DNA of 64,000 nucleotides from Guillardia theta CCMP2712 (GCF_000315625.1 NW_005434654.1:252273-316272), one strand, 5' to 3'; positions 10,201 through 21,864 are shown, counted from the stretch's first letter. Numbers and translations are program-made. The notes: a model not told the origin generated them from the letters alone.

Positions 10201-11201
10201 CAACGCAATGCCCAGGGAAGATCAAGTACGAAACAGCATATTCCGAAACCAACCATTCTCATCCAAGTGCAAATCTTTGATACAAAGCAGCAACAAGCAC
10301 CTGGCTAGTGTAATCGGGATCTCGGTCTTAAATCACTTGATATGACAACATTACATGCATCATCGTCATCCCATCTTCGAATTTCTACACCGAAATCCTG
10401 CTACAGTCCTGAGGCCTTGCTCATCAAACTTTGTACTCAACCTTTTCTTCAGCTCTCCCATCTTCTCCGTCCCTCTTAGCACTCATCCCCTCCCTCAGCT
10501 CCCCCATCTTCGTCTGTCGCTCCCTCCCTCCCTCTCCTCGTCTTCATGTCTCATTCTCATCATTGCTTCGTCGCCATTACCTTCATCTTGACCATCTCCG
10601 ACAAGGTTATGGACCCCACCTCACCATCTTCCATATGCTCTTCACCCCTACCCCCTCCATTCCATGAATATTAAAGGCCAAAATACCCCTATTTACAAAG
10701 AATGAATAATTCACACCGGTAGCCAAACGATTGTACCTCTACCCCTATAAATTGGCCACAAGCAATAGAAAAGTACCGGTGATGGAAACGTCCACCCCCA
10801 CCGTGGTTCATAACAGTTCTACAACCGGTACTACTTCCTTCTCCCCCGGCTCCCCTGCCGCCATCCGCCCGCCGGCTCTCGAGGAACCTTGCCGGCTCTT
10901 GGCCATCGCTCCATCTCAACAGCCCCGCTCCTCCTCCTCACAGCTCTCACCTCCCTCATCTTTGCGTCCAGGTTCTCATTTTCTACCATCCCTCTTGCGT
11001 CTTTCCCTGACGCTCAAACTATCAGAGGAAATCAGACCCGGGGCTCTGGCTCAACGAGGTCTTGTGCGACTCTGAAAGTGCACGAGTAGATGTGTTGAGG
11101 AGCACTGAAAACAATTGGTTGCCAGGTGATTGAACATGCACTTGTTCTGATCTTCTTATTGATGCTGCCTGTCCAGCACTGTATTTATTGCATTGGCGAC
11201 G
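10201..11201. other. Intergenic, pyrimidine-rich
   Basis: The + strand is C/T-rich, especially 10440-10600 and 10840-11000. Open frames here are low complexity, and the one with a signal-like N-terminus (about 10889) has no ATG. No gene is supported. The 3' end probably holds the promoter of the nucleoporin gene at 11202. Confidence 0.5.
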
Positions 11202-13765
11202 ATGGTGGCTTTGGTGAGAAAGGGAAGCATGCTGAGAATCCCGCGCACTAGAGGACCTTTAGAAGTTGCTGTCTTGTCCGTCCTTCTTCTCCAATCCTTT
11301 GCGCCCTCCTACATCCCCATAGCTGACGGCAGCCAACAATTCACACCCTCAAATCCTGCAGCCGTGAAGTGGAGGTAACAAGATTTGTTGGGACTCTTCT
11401 GTATGTAATTAGCTTCTTACTTTTACATTTTTCCAGCTTTCTATTGTCTAATCCTGAGGAAAGCGACTTACGTCATGCATCGTATAAGCCTCGTGCAGAC
11501 TTCCTGCGATTGCGAGGAGGGTCTGGGTTCAGAATCGGTGGAGCGTGGGGCTCGCCAATAGAGTCGAGGATCTCTTCGGAGGAATTGAAGAAAAACATGC
11601 AGACATTGCTGGAGAAGAATCCGTCTGGAATCATGGGACGAGACCTGAGGAGGTTGTACAAAGAGGTCAGACTCCGAACCCTGCTATGACCCTGCGATGT
11701 TTCAATTGAGTTTCACGGCAGATGTTCTCAAGGGAATTGCCTCTATCTGACTTCAACGTTCAAAGACCCATCGAATTGATTGAGAAAGAACTTGCAGACA
11801 CCGTCTACTACACGCGTGAGGTATGGTCTCAGTCGGAAAGAAAACAGATTTTCAAGTTCTTGCAGGGCGATGGAGATGTGAAATATTTCTTGAAAAAGAA
11901 GACTTTGGACTCCGGGCCAAGCCCTCTCTGGCATTTGACATGTCATGGAGATGATAATTGCATTTCTGTCGTACCTGGAGACACCAGCTTTGAAGAAATG
12001 AAATTACAGGTGAGCAATTTACATACTGATCTCTGGATTTTGCGAATCTGATTTTGAATTTTTGTGAAGGCTTACTGGTCGATATGGTGCGGACAAAATG
12101 TTCAGCAGATACAAGAGAGAGAGAAAAAGATGGAGCAAGAAAGCAAGCAACGGTTTGACAGTTACCAAGCTTCTAAGAATGCTCAGGCCAACCAACAATC
12201 AAACTCGAATCCTTCAAATCCTTTTGGATCGAATCAAAATCCATTTGCATCTGCATTTGGACAACCACAGGCACAGAGCAGCATTTTTCCTGCATCAGGA
12301 AATTCGTTTGGCAATAGCTTAGGAGGAGGCCTTTTCGGTCAATCCAGCCAGCAGCAGCCTCAAAACCCAATGCAGCCACAGCAACAGTCCAGCATCCAGC
12401 CAATTTCAGGGTTCCTGACCAACACTCCATCAACAACTGCAAACAGTGGCAACAATTTGTTCTCGGGTGGAATATTTGGATCACAATCTCAGCCAGCAAT
12501 GCAAAAACAAGAGCCGCTGGTCCCTCAGGAGAATAGAAATGTGCAATCTGGATCTTTGTTTTCGTCGCCGCAACCTTTCCAACAGTCGAATTTGTTCGGA
12601 TCTTCCACCGCAGGCCAGAGTTCAATCTTTGGGAGCAACCCTCCTGCACCTGCGGCTCAGAATCCAACCGGAACATCTCTGTTTGGAGGTTCCCAGCAAC
12701 CGGGAGCATCAAACTCGTTGTTTGGTGGTACAAACCCGCCCCAGCCAACTACCACCGGAGGTCTCTTTGGGAGTAACAATGCTCTTGGAGGCGGAAGCGG
12801 TGGATTATTCGGAAACCCTGCCAACACAGCATCGCCAACTTCATCGGGCGGTTTGTTTGGGTCGACTATAAATGCCCCCAAACCACCGCAGACAAGCCTG
12901 TTTGGAAGTGGAAGTAGCAATTTATTCGGTCAAGGACCTCCTACAACCACGCAGAGCAACCTTTTCGGCGGTAGCGCACCGACTTCAGGTCTGTGGGCGA
13001 AACTTTGAAAAACTCGTCCTGATGTGAAAATCAAGGTGTTGGGAACACAGCCACTGGAACGTCTGGGGGATTGTTTGGCAGCACAAATCCTACGTCTTCC
13101 TCACTTTTCTCTTCACCAAATAGTAACTTGTTTGGAGGTGACCTTTTGCCAATTGTGTGCAATTGATAGTATCTCACTGACGCTGGATTTGCTTGCTCAT
13201 CGTGCAGGGTCGACACAATCAGGTGAGCAGATAGCACCTTTTGTCGTGCTTTTGTTGTGTATACATCGGTAATGCATGTGTAGGTGGAGGGCTCTTCGGC
13301 GGCAGCATGAATCCGCAGCAACAGCAACAGCAACAGCAACAGCCGCAGCAACCAACAGGATTGAGCGGAGGATTGTTTTCGAGTGGAGCCCAACCCTCAA
13401 CAACTGGGGGATTATTCGGAGGTCTCTCGCCTGCCCAGCAGAATTCACAGTCCTCCAGCTTCCTCGGTAACACTCCCTTCGGAGGAAATACGCAGGTACG
13501 AGCTCTATGCCGTGAAAGATTGATCTGATGCCGAGCTTAGCAGGGTGGCCTTGGTTCGATCTTTGGCTCCCAGCAGCCTCAGCAGCAGCAGCAGCAGCAG
13601 CAGAGCACACTGAGCCCTATTCCAAACGGTGCACAGGTCTGTACTCCCTGAATGATATCTATCCTGCGAGTGAAAGACCTTCAGGCTGGTGCTTTCGGCC
13701 AACAACAAAATCCCAATCCATGGAACCCAAATCCAACAAATCCTCCCTCCCCCTGGACCCGATAA
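11202..13765 (+). CDS. FG nucleoporin, Nup42/NUPL2-like, with hydrophobic presequence and LOTUS-like domain
   Basis: Nine exons (11202-11374, 11437-11665, 11722-12009, 12070-12988, 13051-13137, 13208-13222, 13284-13495, 13544-13636, 13685-13765) fit in phase to about 698 residues. Residues 10-35 hold a basic start and a hydrophobic core (VAVLSVLLLQSFAP) like a signal peptide, followed near residue 81 by FLRLRGG. Residues about 104-165 (LLEKNPSGIMGRDLRRLYKE and on) resemble an OST-HTH/LOTUS winged helix. Residues about 195-250 (PLWHLTC, then GDTSFEEMKLQAY) resemble the conserved segment of Nup42/hCG1 (W-P-L, then SPEELR). The remainder is Asn/Gln/Ser-rich with about 25 FG motifs, many GLFG or SLFG. 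FG repeats form the permeability barrier and bind transport receptors. The CCCH zinc finger of animal and fungal Nup42 is not seen. Exon 6 is a 15-nt microexon. Confidence 0.75.
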
Positions 13766-14109
13766 GATGGGATGTTTAGATCATGAATGTCGCGGAAGTT
13801 ATGGCTCGCTGAAGAACTTGTAGGAATGTGACAAACTGACAAGCAATACTTGAATGAATCTGTCTATCATGCTTGCCAATTCGTTCAGCTGCAAACCGAA
13901 TGACAGTACTTTTCCGATTGCGGATAGAGAGCAGTTGACCGTACCTGTGACCGACTGCGATCCTAGAAACGATGCTTTCAAGTTCCACAGCCGCGTGACT
14001 GACCGTGAAGGATCACAGATCAGGCTCATCACTGAGTCACCAGGATCGGACCGTTAGCCATAGATCACGGGGGAGCCAGTCACTGCACAGTGTCAGGGCC
14101 CTCTCTGCT
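13766..14109. other. Intergenic, no gene seen
   Basis: This is the spacer between the nucleoporin stop and the GC-rich island. It holds words shared with other islands of the window, such as gaccgt and actgagtca, but no supported gene. Confidence 0.5.
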
Positions 14110-14620
14110 TTCAAGTTTTAACCTGAGTAGCCCAATCGGATCAGATCCGACGGTCCGGCGGGCGCCGGCCCGGAGGATCCGATAAAAACATTCATCAGTT
14201 ACTTAGTTACCGTCCGGCCCGGGGGCGGGCCTAACCCGGTGACTGACCGTACAGGCTCAGGCTCGCTGTCTTTTCTCTTCTCGCCGTATGGCCTGTGCGC
14301 CGGACAGTGTCAGGGTCAAGCCTCTCAGTCCACTCACGGGGGCATGCCATTGTCCACGCACTGATTTTTAATTTGCTTACTAAGTTACCTTCAAGTTGAG
14401 TAAAGCATTCGAAGCCCAAGGCTCGCTCCCGTTGAACCATACAAAGTTGAATTCGAAAATCCGGCCCGACGGTCCGACTCGGCATAACTTACCGTGCCGC
14501 GGCGAGTCCCAGGCCGGCACCCGGCCGCGTCCGGGCGGCGGCGCGGCCGGCCCGTTTAAGCCTGAAGTTCGACCGGGCCCGGCCCACTGCCGGGCCCGCC
14601 GGACGATTAGATTTATGAAA
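14110..14620. repeat. GC-rich island 1 (dispersed low-complexity element)
   Basis: Dense ccgg, ggccc and cgg words, with gatccgacggtccg at about 14143, which recurs at about 36704. It is noncoding and lies directly upstream of the hydrolase gene at 14640. See the other islands at 21960, 24960, 26110, 36160 and 44630. Confidence 0.6.
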
Positions 14621-14639
14621 TTTGAGGCGTTTGGCGGGA

Positions 14640-17584
14640 ATGCTGGGATGGGTGCATCGGCTGCGGGGGACGCGAGAGCGAGCGGAAGACGAGGTGCAGC
14701 TGACGGAGCTGCAGAGGAGAGAGGAAGAGGAAGACGCCCTCTACGATGACCATGAGAGCGCAAGAGCCTCTGGATCTCATGCAGAGGACGCGCCGCTGGA
14801 TGGACACGGGATGGATCGGGGTGGCAATACAAACGACTTTGTCAGTGACAACGCGCTTGCAGGAACAGATTGGCAGCTCAAGATGGGGGGATTGTGTTTC
14901 GCTACTCTTTCTTTGAGGCACTTTGTGCCGCTGTTTGTAGTCTATTCATTCTTCAAAGGTCCTGTCGCTACTGGGCCCTTTCTCTTCAGAAGCACTTTTG
15001 GTCTGATGTGTGGCCTTCTGTTACTGAAAATCCGATCAGGAGGCTTCAAGTACTGCAGCTCTCTTCGTGCTGTCTGTCTGTGCCTATGCATAGTGTTCGA
15101 CTTGGTATTTGCAATCGTGATGATGAACTTCACTGTGATGGTAATGGACGCTCTGTTGAGGGAAACGAGCCCGTCTAGGGAGGTCAACATTTACTGGCAG
15201 GGGACTTACTACTTCTTCTCTTTCGTCTCTGTTTTGGATGTTCTCCTTGCTCCGCTTCCAGCAATATTCCTTCTTCGAGCGCTACACACCTCACGGTACA
15301 GCTACTGGCAACCCAAACGCGATGAGGGGTTTCGAAGGCTGCTCAATGCCTTTCTCGTCCGTCCTTCTCTCCTTCCCGATCGTCACTCTGTATCTGCTCT
15401 CAGACTCTTAACTCCTATCTGCCTCTTATTTTTCATCGTAGCTGCAGTGATATCCCTAATGGTTGGTGCTGTCTTTCTTGGAGTTTTCGGAAGTTGGATT
15501 CCAGGTCAACGCTGCGACACTACTACCATGGGGGACGCTAACTGCTATGTTCTGGACGGTGCATGCGACATGATCGATCCTTCTGAATGTTTGTTTCCTT
15601 TTCCATCATCTTTCTTCATGCGTCCAGACTCGGAATCCTCAACAGGCTGGAAAGTCCGTATCCCCATTGAATCATCCCTGCCTCTGAACAGCGGGGGCCG
15701 CGTCACGCTAGATCTTGATGCATGGAATGTATTGGATGGTTTCTCTATTCTTGCTCCAATGCTCTTTAGACTTGGAGACGGAAAAATTGATGTAGACCGC
15801 AAAAGTTTGCGGCCTGACAATAAGGTTTCAGAGCGCCCGGAGGACTCCATCCCGTTCTCAGTCAACTTGGCAGAAAGCCACACATTACTGATCGACGTCG
15901 AAACGGCACGGCCTGTACCGCACTTTGTTGAGCTTGATTTTGCCTTGAAGGAAGAGGGATTTGGCTACGTTTTGATACTTCAGCCGGCTGCTCCGCTTCG
16001 CTATTCAGCTCATTACGTTGTCGCAGTACGACGGCTGCGCAACGTGAAGGATGGCCAGTTGATCCAGCCATCCACCACGTTTACGGCTCTTCGAGATGGT
16101 TCAGGAGACCCACAACGGCAAGCAGTATTCGAAGATACGGTAATAATTGCCAAAGTATGCATATTGCGAAGTGACGGAACATGCTGTAGGTTTTCGGCAC
16201 CCTAGCAAGAGTTGGGTGGCAGAGGCAAGAGCTGCAGATTGCTTGGGATTTTCGTACAGGGTCATGGGAAGGGTCTGAAGGCAGGGCGAGACACATGGTA
16301 CTCGATTCGCTGGAGCAGATGCGTTCTTCCTTCTTCATCCCCAAGTTTGAAGTCCAGGACGTCGTGGCAGAGCAATGTGATGCCGTCATCAGCAGGGGCA
16401 GACAAGTTTGGGGCAGAATGAAGATCCCGAGCTACACGAGTCAACCAGGTCCAGGTCATGATCTTTTCACGATTTTTAAAGGAGGTGTACCTATCCGTTC
16501 TGGCGACGTTGATGTCCAGTTTGCTTCATTGATTCCCTGTAGCGTGCTCAAGAGGAAGAAATCTGAATTCATCCTCAATTATGGTCACGGGATCTTGGGC
16601 ACTCGTGCTGAAGCTGTCCAGCAGCGATGGTTGGAAGGTCTCGCAAATCGCACTAATTCCATCTTGTTTGCCGTCGATTTTGCAGGTGGGGTGGAACCCG
16701 ACGATTGCCATCGAAAATCCTGACTTGAACCGGCAGGCATGTCCAAGTTCGACCTTCCGATCGTCTTTAAGATCTTGCTGAGTGACCTCAGCGCCTTCAA
16801 GGTGGTTCCAGCACAGCTGATGCAGAGCTTCGTCAACGGAGCCTGCGGGATATGGTACTTGCGCAACTTGCTGCGAACGAACGCTGCCTTCAAGTCAGCA
16901 GGCTCCGAGACCATCAGCAGCTCAACTCCTGCGTACTTTTACGGGGTCTCTATGGGCGGTGTGCTGGGTGCTGGATACACGCTCTCCTCTCCCTACTTGA
17001 CAAGATCAGTCTTGAGCGTTCCAGGAACTCCCCTTGCTCTGCTACTCATGAGAAGTCTGGACTTCAAGAGCTACTTGAAGATCCTCAAGATCCAGGTTTT
17101 ACGGCCAACTCACCTTCGGCTTGCGCTGTCTCTCATGCAACAGGTATGAATGATTCTTGTTGAGGACTGAGAGACTTATGCTCTTCCCCTGTCTCTTTGA
17201 CAGCTCTGGGACCCAGGAGAGTCATCAGGCTGGCTGAGCCACAACGAGTCCTTTGCTGGGAAACGCTTCCTAATTCAGGCCGCAGAGGGCGATGCGCAGG
17301 TTTCAATCATCGGAGCTGACATCCTCGCACGTGCGCTGGGAGCTGTTAGATTCCCGTCTCCCCATCACAAATACGGCATATCGGAGATTGCACCAGCAGA
17401 GGATGGATACCTCACGGGCGGCAGTGCTCGGGCCCTCTTCACCGAGTTTTACTTTGATGGAGTGAAGCCGCAGCCGCAGCTAAATCTGCCGGCAGCGGAG
17501 GAGACGGACCCACATGAGCTTCCTCGTCGAGACGGCAGAGGACTCAGACAGGTACAACCAGTGGACAAGGTCGCCCCTGGCTGA
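14640..17584 (+). CDS. Multipass membrane protein with bacterial-type alpha/beta-hydrolase domain
   Basis: Four exons (14640-16154, 16190-16685, 16737-17143, 17204-17584) give about 932 residues from ATG 14640. The first 85 residues are charged and soluble. Residues about 85-290 hold at least five hydrophobic segments, for example LCLCIVFDLVFAIVMMNF and LLTPICLLFFIVAAVISLMV. From about residue 315 the protein resembles a family of bacterial secreted hydrolases: PFPSSFFMRPDSESSTGWKV, then NVLDGFSILAPMLF. It has a nucleophile elbow YGVSMGG at about 16936-16962, which supplies the Ser of a Ser-His-Asp triad. Candidate His residues lie in PSPHHKYG. The substrate is unknown, with ester or lipid hydrolysis as the family guess. 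The extreme C-terminus could splice differently near 17550. It converges on PEMT. Confidence 0.75.
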
Positions 17585-17864
17585 CGTACAGACTACAGGT
17601 CGCGGCTTTCCTTGAAACGGGTAGGTTCTTGCAGACATGTAGTGCCGACGGCTGCGTTGGACCCTTTCAGCCGATGTCGGCACTGTGACCAAAAGCCCTG
17701 AGAGTGCTTCAAAGGAACGGATTGGCCGTCTTGTGTGATCTGCTGTAAACTAGAGTGAGGCGCGAGGTGTGCGGGTTAAAAGTGTGAGAGGCATACTGAT
17801 GGGGAGGGAAAACTTTTCTAGACAACACATGAAACCGGGAAAATCATCTTGAGAGGAGAAGTCA

Positions 17865-18416
17865 CTACAAAAGATCCTCCGAAAGAGCTGTTGCCACGTA
17901 GCAGGCGGTCCAAAACCCAAGGATCACGTAAGCTCCGTTGAGATAGTGTACATCCAGGCTCAAGAGAAGCATGGCACACCACACTGTCATCACCGATGCC
18001 ACGTACTGGGGATGCCTCAAGGAAAACTTGCCTCCGTAGGGCCACTCATGCGACCATGGTACCTTCTTGCCGTACTTCACTCCGTAATAGATTCCATTTA
18101 ACCCTAGAGCCTTGTAGCATGCTACGTTGAGGAACTGTCCAGCACAGAAGAGTACAACTGCAAATGCTCTGTAGAGGTTAAAAGTCCACGTCTCCCACCA
18201 TAGCCTCCCACTACCACCTTCCACCTTCCAAAGCCACAACAGCACTGCAATCGCCTGTATCCCTTTCATTGCTACCATCCACCAGGCCATCTCCCTGCAA
18301 GGATCCCTTCCTATCCTCTTGCATCGTCTCAACCATATCTCTGGTCGGGTCCACATGATGAGGTATACGACATGCGGTACCGCTATGGCAGCGCAAGCGG
18401 CTGCCGTCCCTGCCAT
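17865..18416 (-). CDS. PEMT: Phosphatidylethanolamine N-methyltransferase (PEMT/Opi3 type)
   Basis: A single exon of 183 residues, close to the usual 190-200 of this family. Four hydrophobic helices are visible. The hallmark region reads GQFLNVACYKALGLNGIYYG, then KVPWSHEWPY and LRHPQYVASVMTVW. These match the PEMT/Opi3 signature GQxLN, GxYYG, and HPQYxG. The enzyme methylates phosphatidylethanolamine stepwise to phosphatidylcholine with S-adenosylmethionine in the ER membrane. A C-terminal acidic end (SEDLL) follows the last helix. The absence of introns is unusual for this window but the frame is clean from ATG to stop. It converges on the hydrolase gene with about 280 bp between stops. Confidence 0.88.
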   Translation of the reverse strand: MAGTAAACAAIAVPHVVYLIMWTRPEIWLRRCKRIGRDPCREMAWWMVAMKGIQAIAVLLWLWKVEGGSGRLWWETWTFNLYRAFAVVLFCAGQFLNVACYKALGLNGIYYGVKYGKKVPWSHEWPYGGKFSLRHPQYVASVMTVWCAMLLLSLDVHYLNGAYVILGFWTACYVATALSEDLL

Positions 18417-19248
18417 TGCGGCTACTCGGTCTTATCCGTTACGATATCGTTATGACAAGGAACTTCGATGCAAGGTGGTCACATAGGGGATGCGGTCAGT
18501 GAATTGATGAGTTCTTGAAATAATTCAAATCAACACATAATAGTTTCAAATTTTGGAGTAAATAATGAGAATCACTTGGCCCGTCAGTCCACTGTGAAGA
18601 CATTGTTGTATGGCCGAAGATAGTGGGTGGGAGGAGGAGGATGAGGAGGATGAGGAGGATGAGGAGGATGGGGAGGGGAGAGGTTGAGAGAGCAGAGTAC
18701 AACGGAGATGTCGAAGTTGATGAAGAGGACTGGCAGGGCATCCAACGAAGGGGAAGGAGGAAGGCAACTTTAAAGGGGTAAGGATCCGGGCGAGGAGAGG
18801 ACAAGAAAATCTTGAGTGTGTACTTATCAGCTCGTGAAGAGGGTACCAGAATTTTATGCACATTTGTGGAGCTAGAAGACTTTGTAGAGGAGGACTTGCG
18901 GATTAGAAAGGAAGAGACATATGATCGAGCATGGTTAGGAACGAAACCTGTTGTTCTACCTTTGAGCTGTTTCTAGCTTTTCTTCATGAGCAGAGCTATC
19001 CCGAAGCAAAATTGTTAAAAGCTGAGCATGTTCTACAGCACCATTGGAATCGAAATAGTAGAATGATGCAGGGCACGCGAACGTTAGACGAGCCGATAAG
19101 TAGGCAATGCTAAGACATTCATTGGGAGTGACAGAAAGACGTTTTGCTGTTCATTGACATCTTGTCCATAGGAATGGGGGCAATGCCATAGGATCATTGA
19201 TTCTTACTCTGTTCTCCCTGGCCTGTCTACATTGTTCGAAGGGAAACC
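18417..19248. other. Intergenic with GAGGAT simple repeat
   Basis: No gene is supported. A short gaggatgag repeat lies at about 18638-18672. The region separates divergent genes (PEMT - and the SH3b protein +) and so probably holds both promoters. Confidence 0.5.
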
Positions 19249-21241
19249 ATGGCAGATAGTTTGCGATCTTGCTCGTTTGTGATGTCCTTGAGATTCCTTT
19301 GTTTTTGGGCGCTCATGGTCTCAACAACAACAGTACAATTTTCTTTCGCAGACAGCGCTGTCATTCAAACATCGACATCGAACTACAATAAAAACCTCGC
19401 AGCATTCACCTGGCAGCAGGTCTGCGCCAGACGGATGCCGTCAGTGCGATCACGAGGGACAGTGACGTGCGGTCTTCGAGACAACATCGCTCGCGGCATT
19501 TCTCGTCGCCTCGACTCCTTCAAGAGCGTCACAAAGCGATTGAATCCCTTCGGGTCGTCGGACAAGGAAGCGGTCCGCCAGCAGTGGCAGGAGGGTCTTC
19601 AGTCCAGAAGGACCTCGGAGCCCCTTGTGAGCAAGCCGGTGGAGCAGAGCGAAGGCAGACAGAGTGTTCCCACGATCAAAACCAACCCAGAAAGATCGAC
19701 AAAAACTCTGTCTGTTGCTGCTGAGAAGAACTTCGATGTCCTCTCGATCGAAGATGACGAGACAGAGCGCAAAGCCAGGGAAGAAGCAGCAGCAGCAGAC
19801 ATGGCGAGAATTCTTGGCAAGAAGTTGATGGCGCAAAGAGAGAATGACCTCAAAGCTGCTGAAGCTGCTCGAATCGAGGCGAAACAGCGAATGGTGAGAA
19901 CTGATGTATAGAACCCATTTTTTGATATTCTTCTCTGGAAGGAACGTGTAAGATTCCTCCAAAGGGAAGCGTCAAAAACGTTGGGCAAAGATCAAGCGGA
20001 GGCTGTCTTTTCGGTAATAGATTCTAATTTGTTGGATATGATGATTCTCACATGACTTTCAACAGGGAATCAAGAGAAATAACAACGGGACTACAAATAT
20101 CTCAACCATTCAAACTCCATCATCCACAGTAAAGGTTCCGATCATCTTTCTCTTTGCAAAGATCTGAAATTCTTTCTATCAGCTCAGCAAATTGAATGTC
20201 TTTCGTGCCGTTAAGGAATCAAACACGAATACGGTGAGCTGTTTGAATCCTTTTTCGGTTTACAAGGCCTTCTCATCGCGATTCAGGACAACGAGGAGGA
20301 AAACTTTTCTTCTTCTCCTTCTTACAGCAGTCCAAGCAGTCCCAGCGTCTTGAGAAGCACGCCCCTCTCTTCAAGTGCACAAGGTTGGTCGGAGCAGTCG
20401 GAAGAAGCGACGCAAGCAAAGCCGCGGGGTTCCTGGGGCCCTTCTAGATACATCACTCGGAGATATGAGAACCTCGACCCCAAAGCCGGTATGTCATCTC
20501 CTCATGACATCGCAAGATTATGACATGTTGTGCGTACAGTGAAGGTACAAGGAAGACACCTCGGTCCTCGTGCAGACGAAGAGGAGGAGACGGCAGAAGG
20601 CGGAGAGACATCTAAGAGTAAATGACACGTCACGATTGCCCCTCACTGACAGGGAGGTTGGCGACAGGTGACACTGAGAGCATTGAAGACAAGGAGAAGA
20701 CCATTGATATGTCGGCGGCTCCTGCTCTGGAGGCAACTGCCCAAGATCTCGTTCCTTCCGATATAGGTTGCATCGCAGAACAACAAGACGTTCTCACTGA
20801 CCCATGAACAGTGAAAACAGAGGAAAAAGACATGACTGCTACTTCAGCCCGAACTCTTGCCAACTCGATGAATCGTCTGCAATCTCAGAGCAAGCCACAG
20901 CAATCGCGGTGGAAGGTTGTGGCTACCAAAGGCGTCGATCTCCATGCAGATGCAGAGGGGACGGCAGACATTGTGGGTCACCTCAAGAGGTACGCTCTCA
21001 ACTCTGCTCAGCTCTATTCCTCTCTACACGCTGATGGCTCTTTTCACGTCTACTTGCTTGCAGTTACGCGCTCGTCACGGTGGAGCAAGAAAAGGAAGGC
21101 TGGCTCTACATCCGAAGCCCGATGGTACCAAGAAGGTAGAAGTTTGAGAGTCTGATTGCTGCGCAGATTGGCTGGGCGAAAATGAGGAACGAAAGGGGTT
21201 TACCGCAGTTCATACGCCTGGGAAAAACACTGAAGGGATAA
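19249..21241 (+). CDS. Signal-peptide protein with C-terminal SH3b-like domain, about ten exons
   Basis: Starts at ATG 19249 in a good context (accATGG). The first exon (to 19893) has a signal peptide (LRFLCFWALMVSTTTVQF) followed by FADSAV and a Ser/Arg-rich stretch, which would suit a plastid-complex presequence. The middle is charged and probably disordered (ERKAREEAAAADMARIL, then LRSTPLSSSAQGWSEQ). The last three exons make an SH3-like barrel of the bacterial SH3b kind: RWKVVATKGVDLHADAEGT, YALVTVEQEKEGWLYIRS, then IGWAKMRNERGLPQF. The final GWxxxRNxxG pattern is typical. The last junction works best with a donor after CCGATG at about 21123. The stop is at 21239-21241. SH3b domains bind peptides or cell-wall-like ligands; the partner here is unknown. 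Some middle exons were placed only by phase. Confidence 0.65.
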
Positions 21242-21378
21242 CACGATGGATTTAGAGAACAGAACCACTGTCAGCACATTGTAGACTAAGAATGTTGTCA
21301 TTGAATTGATTTAACTACCACAATCGTGTATAAAGTGTGCAAGCATTGTTGCTTTTGTTGGATTTGAATCCTTCATAC

Positions 21379-21864
21379 TTAGGAGCGAATTACTTTCTTG
21401 GAGCTTGCTTTGTACATCTCATTCTTCTGCGAGAGAAGCTTCAGAACAGTCTCAATGTTCTTCCTGCGAAGAGAAAACGTCAGCGAGAATAAAGAGCTGC
21501 TATGACAATCTCAAACTCACTTGTTCTTGAACATATCTCCTTCCCCAATGCGCGACACGCTCAGTCCTTTGACCGTCACTCCGTCTCCACTGCTGATCAC
21601 CGTGAATGCGATATCGTCAACAAACTTCATGAGAGGACTGGTGCAGGTCCCGACAACGAGCAAAGCGTTGGGGTCTACCACCGAGTTCAGGTAGGCATGC
21701 TTGATGTCATGCTTATCTCCAGGACGTTTGAAGAGCGAGTCAGCGTTGTCCATGAGCGCATAATGCTTGGTGCTCTTGATGATCTCTCGGATGGCGTCTG
21801 CCACCTCCTCTCTGCTCCCCTTCATCGTCGCCTCCACCTCATACACATGCGTCAACCACCCCAT
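21379..21864 (-). CDS. DUF1499-like protein, two exons
   Basis: Exon 1 (21521-21864, ATG in gccATGG context) and exon 2 (21379-21473) join in phase 2 to about 145 residues. The pattern matches DUF1499: a first strand-helix block (HVYEVEATMKGSREEVADAI), then LMKFVDDIAFTV, and SVSRIGEGDMFKN followed by KNIETVLKLL. In the family these appear as RFVDDVEF and SRxGxxDxGxNrxRIexL. DUF1499 proteins occur in bacteria, algae and plants and have no settled function, though many are linked to photosynthetic organisms. No targeting presequence is evident. It is convergent with the SH3b gene (138 bp apart). Confidence 0.7.

Noticed and set aside
10889-11089. Frame with a signal-peptide-like LLLLTALTSLIFASRF
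   Set aside because: It starts at TTG, has no ATG upstream in frame and lies in C/T-rich DNA where Leu/Ser/Pro runs are expected.
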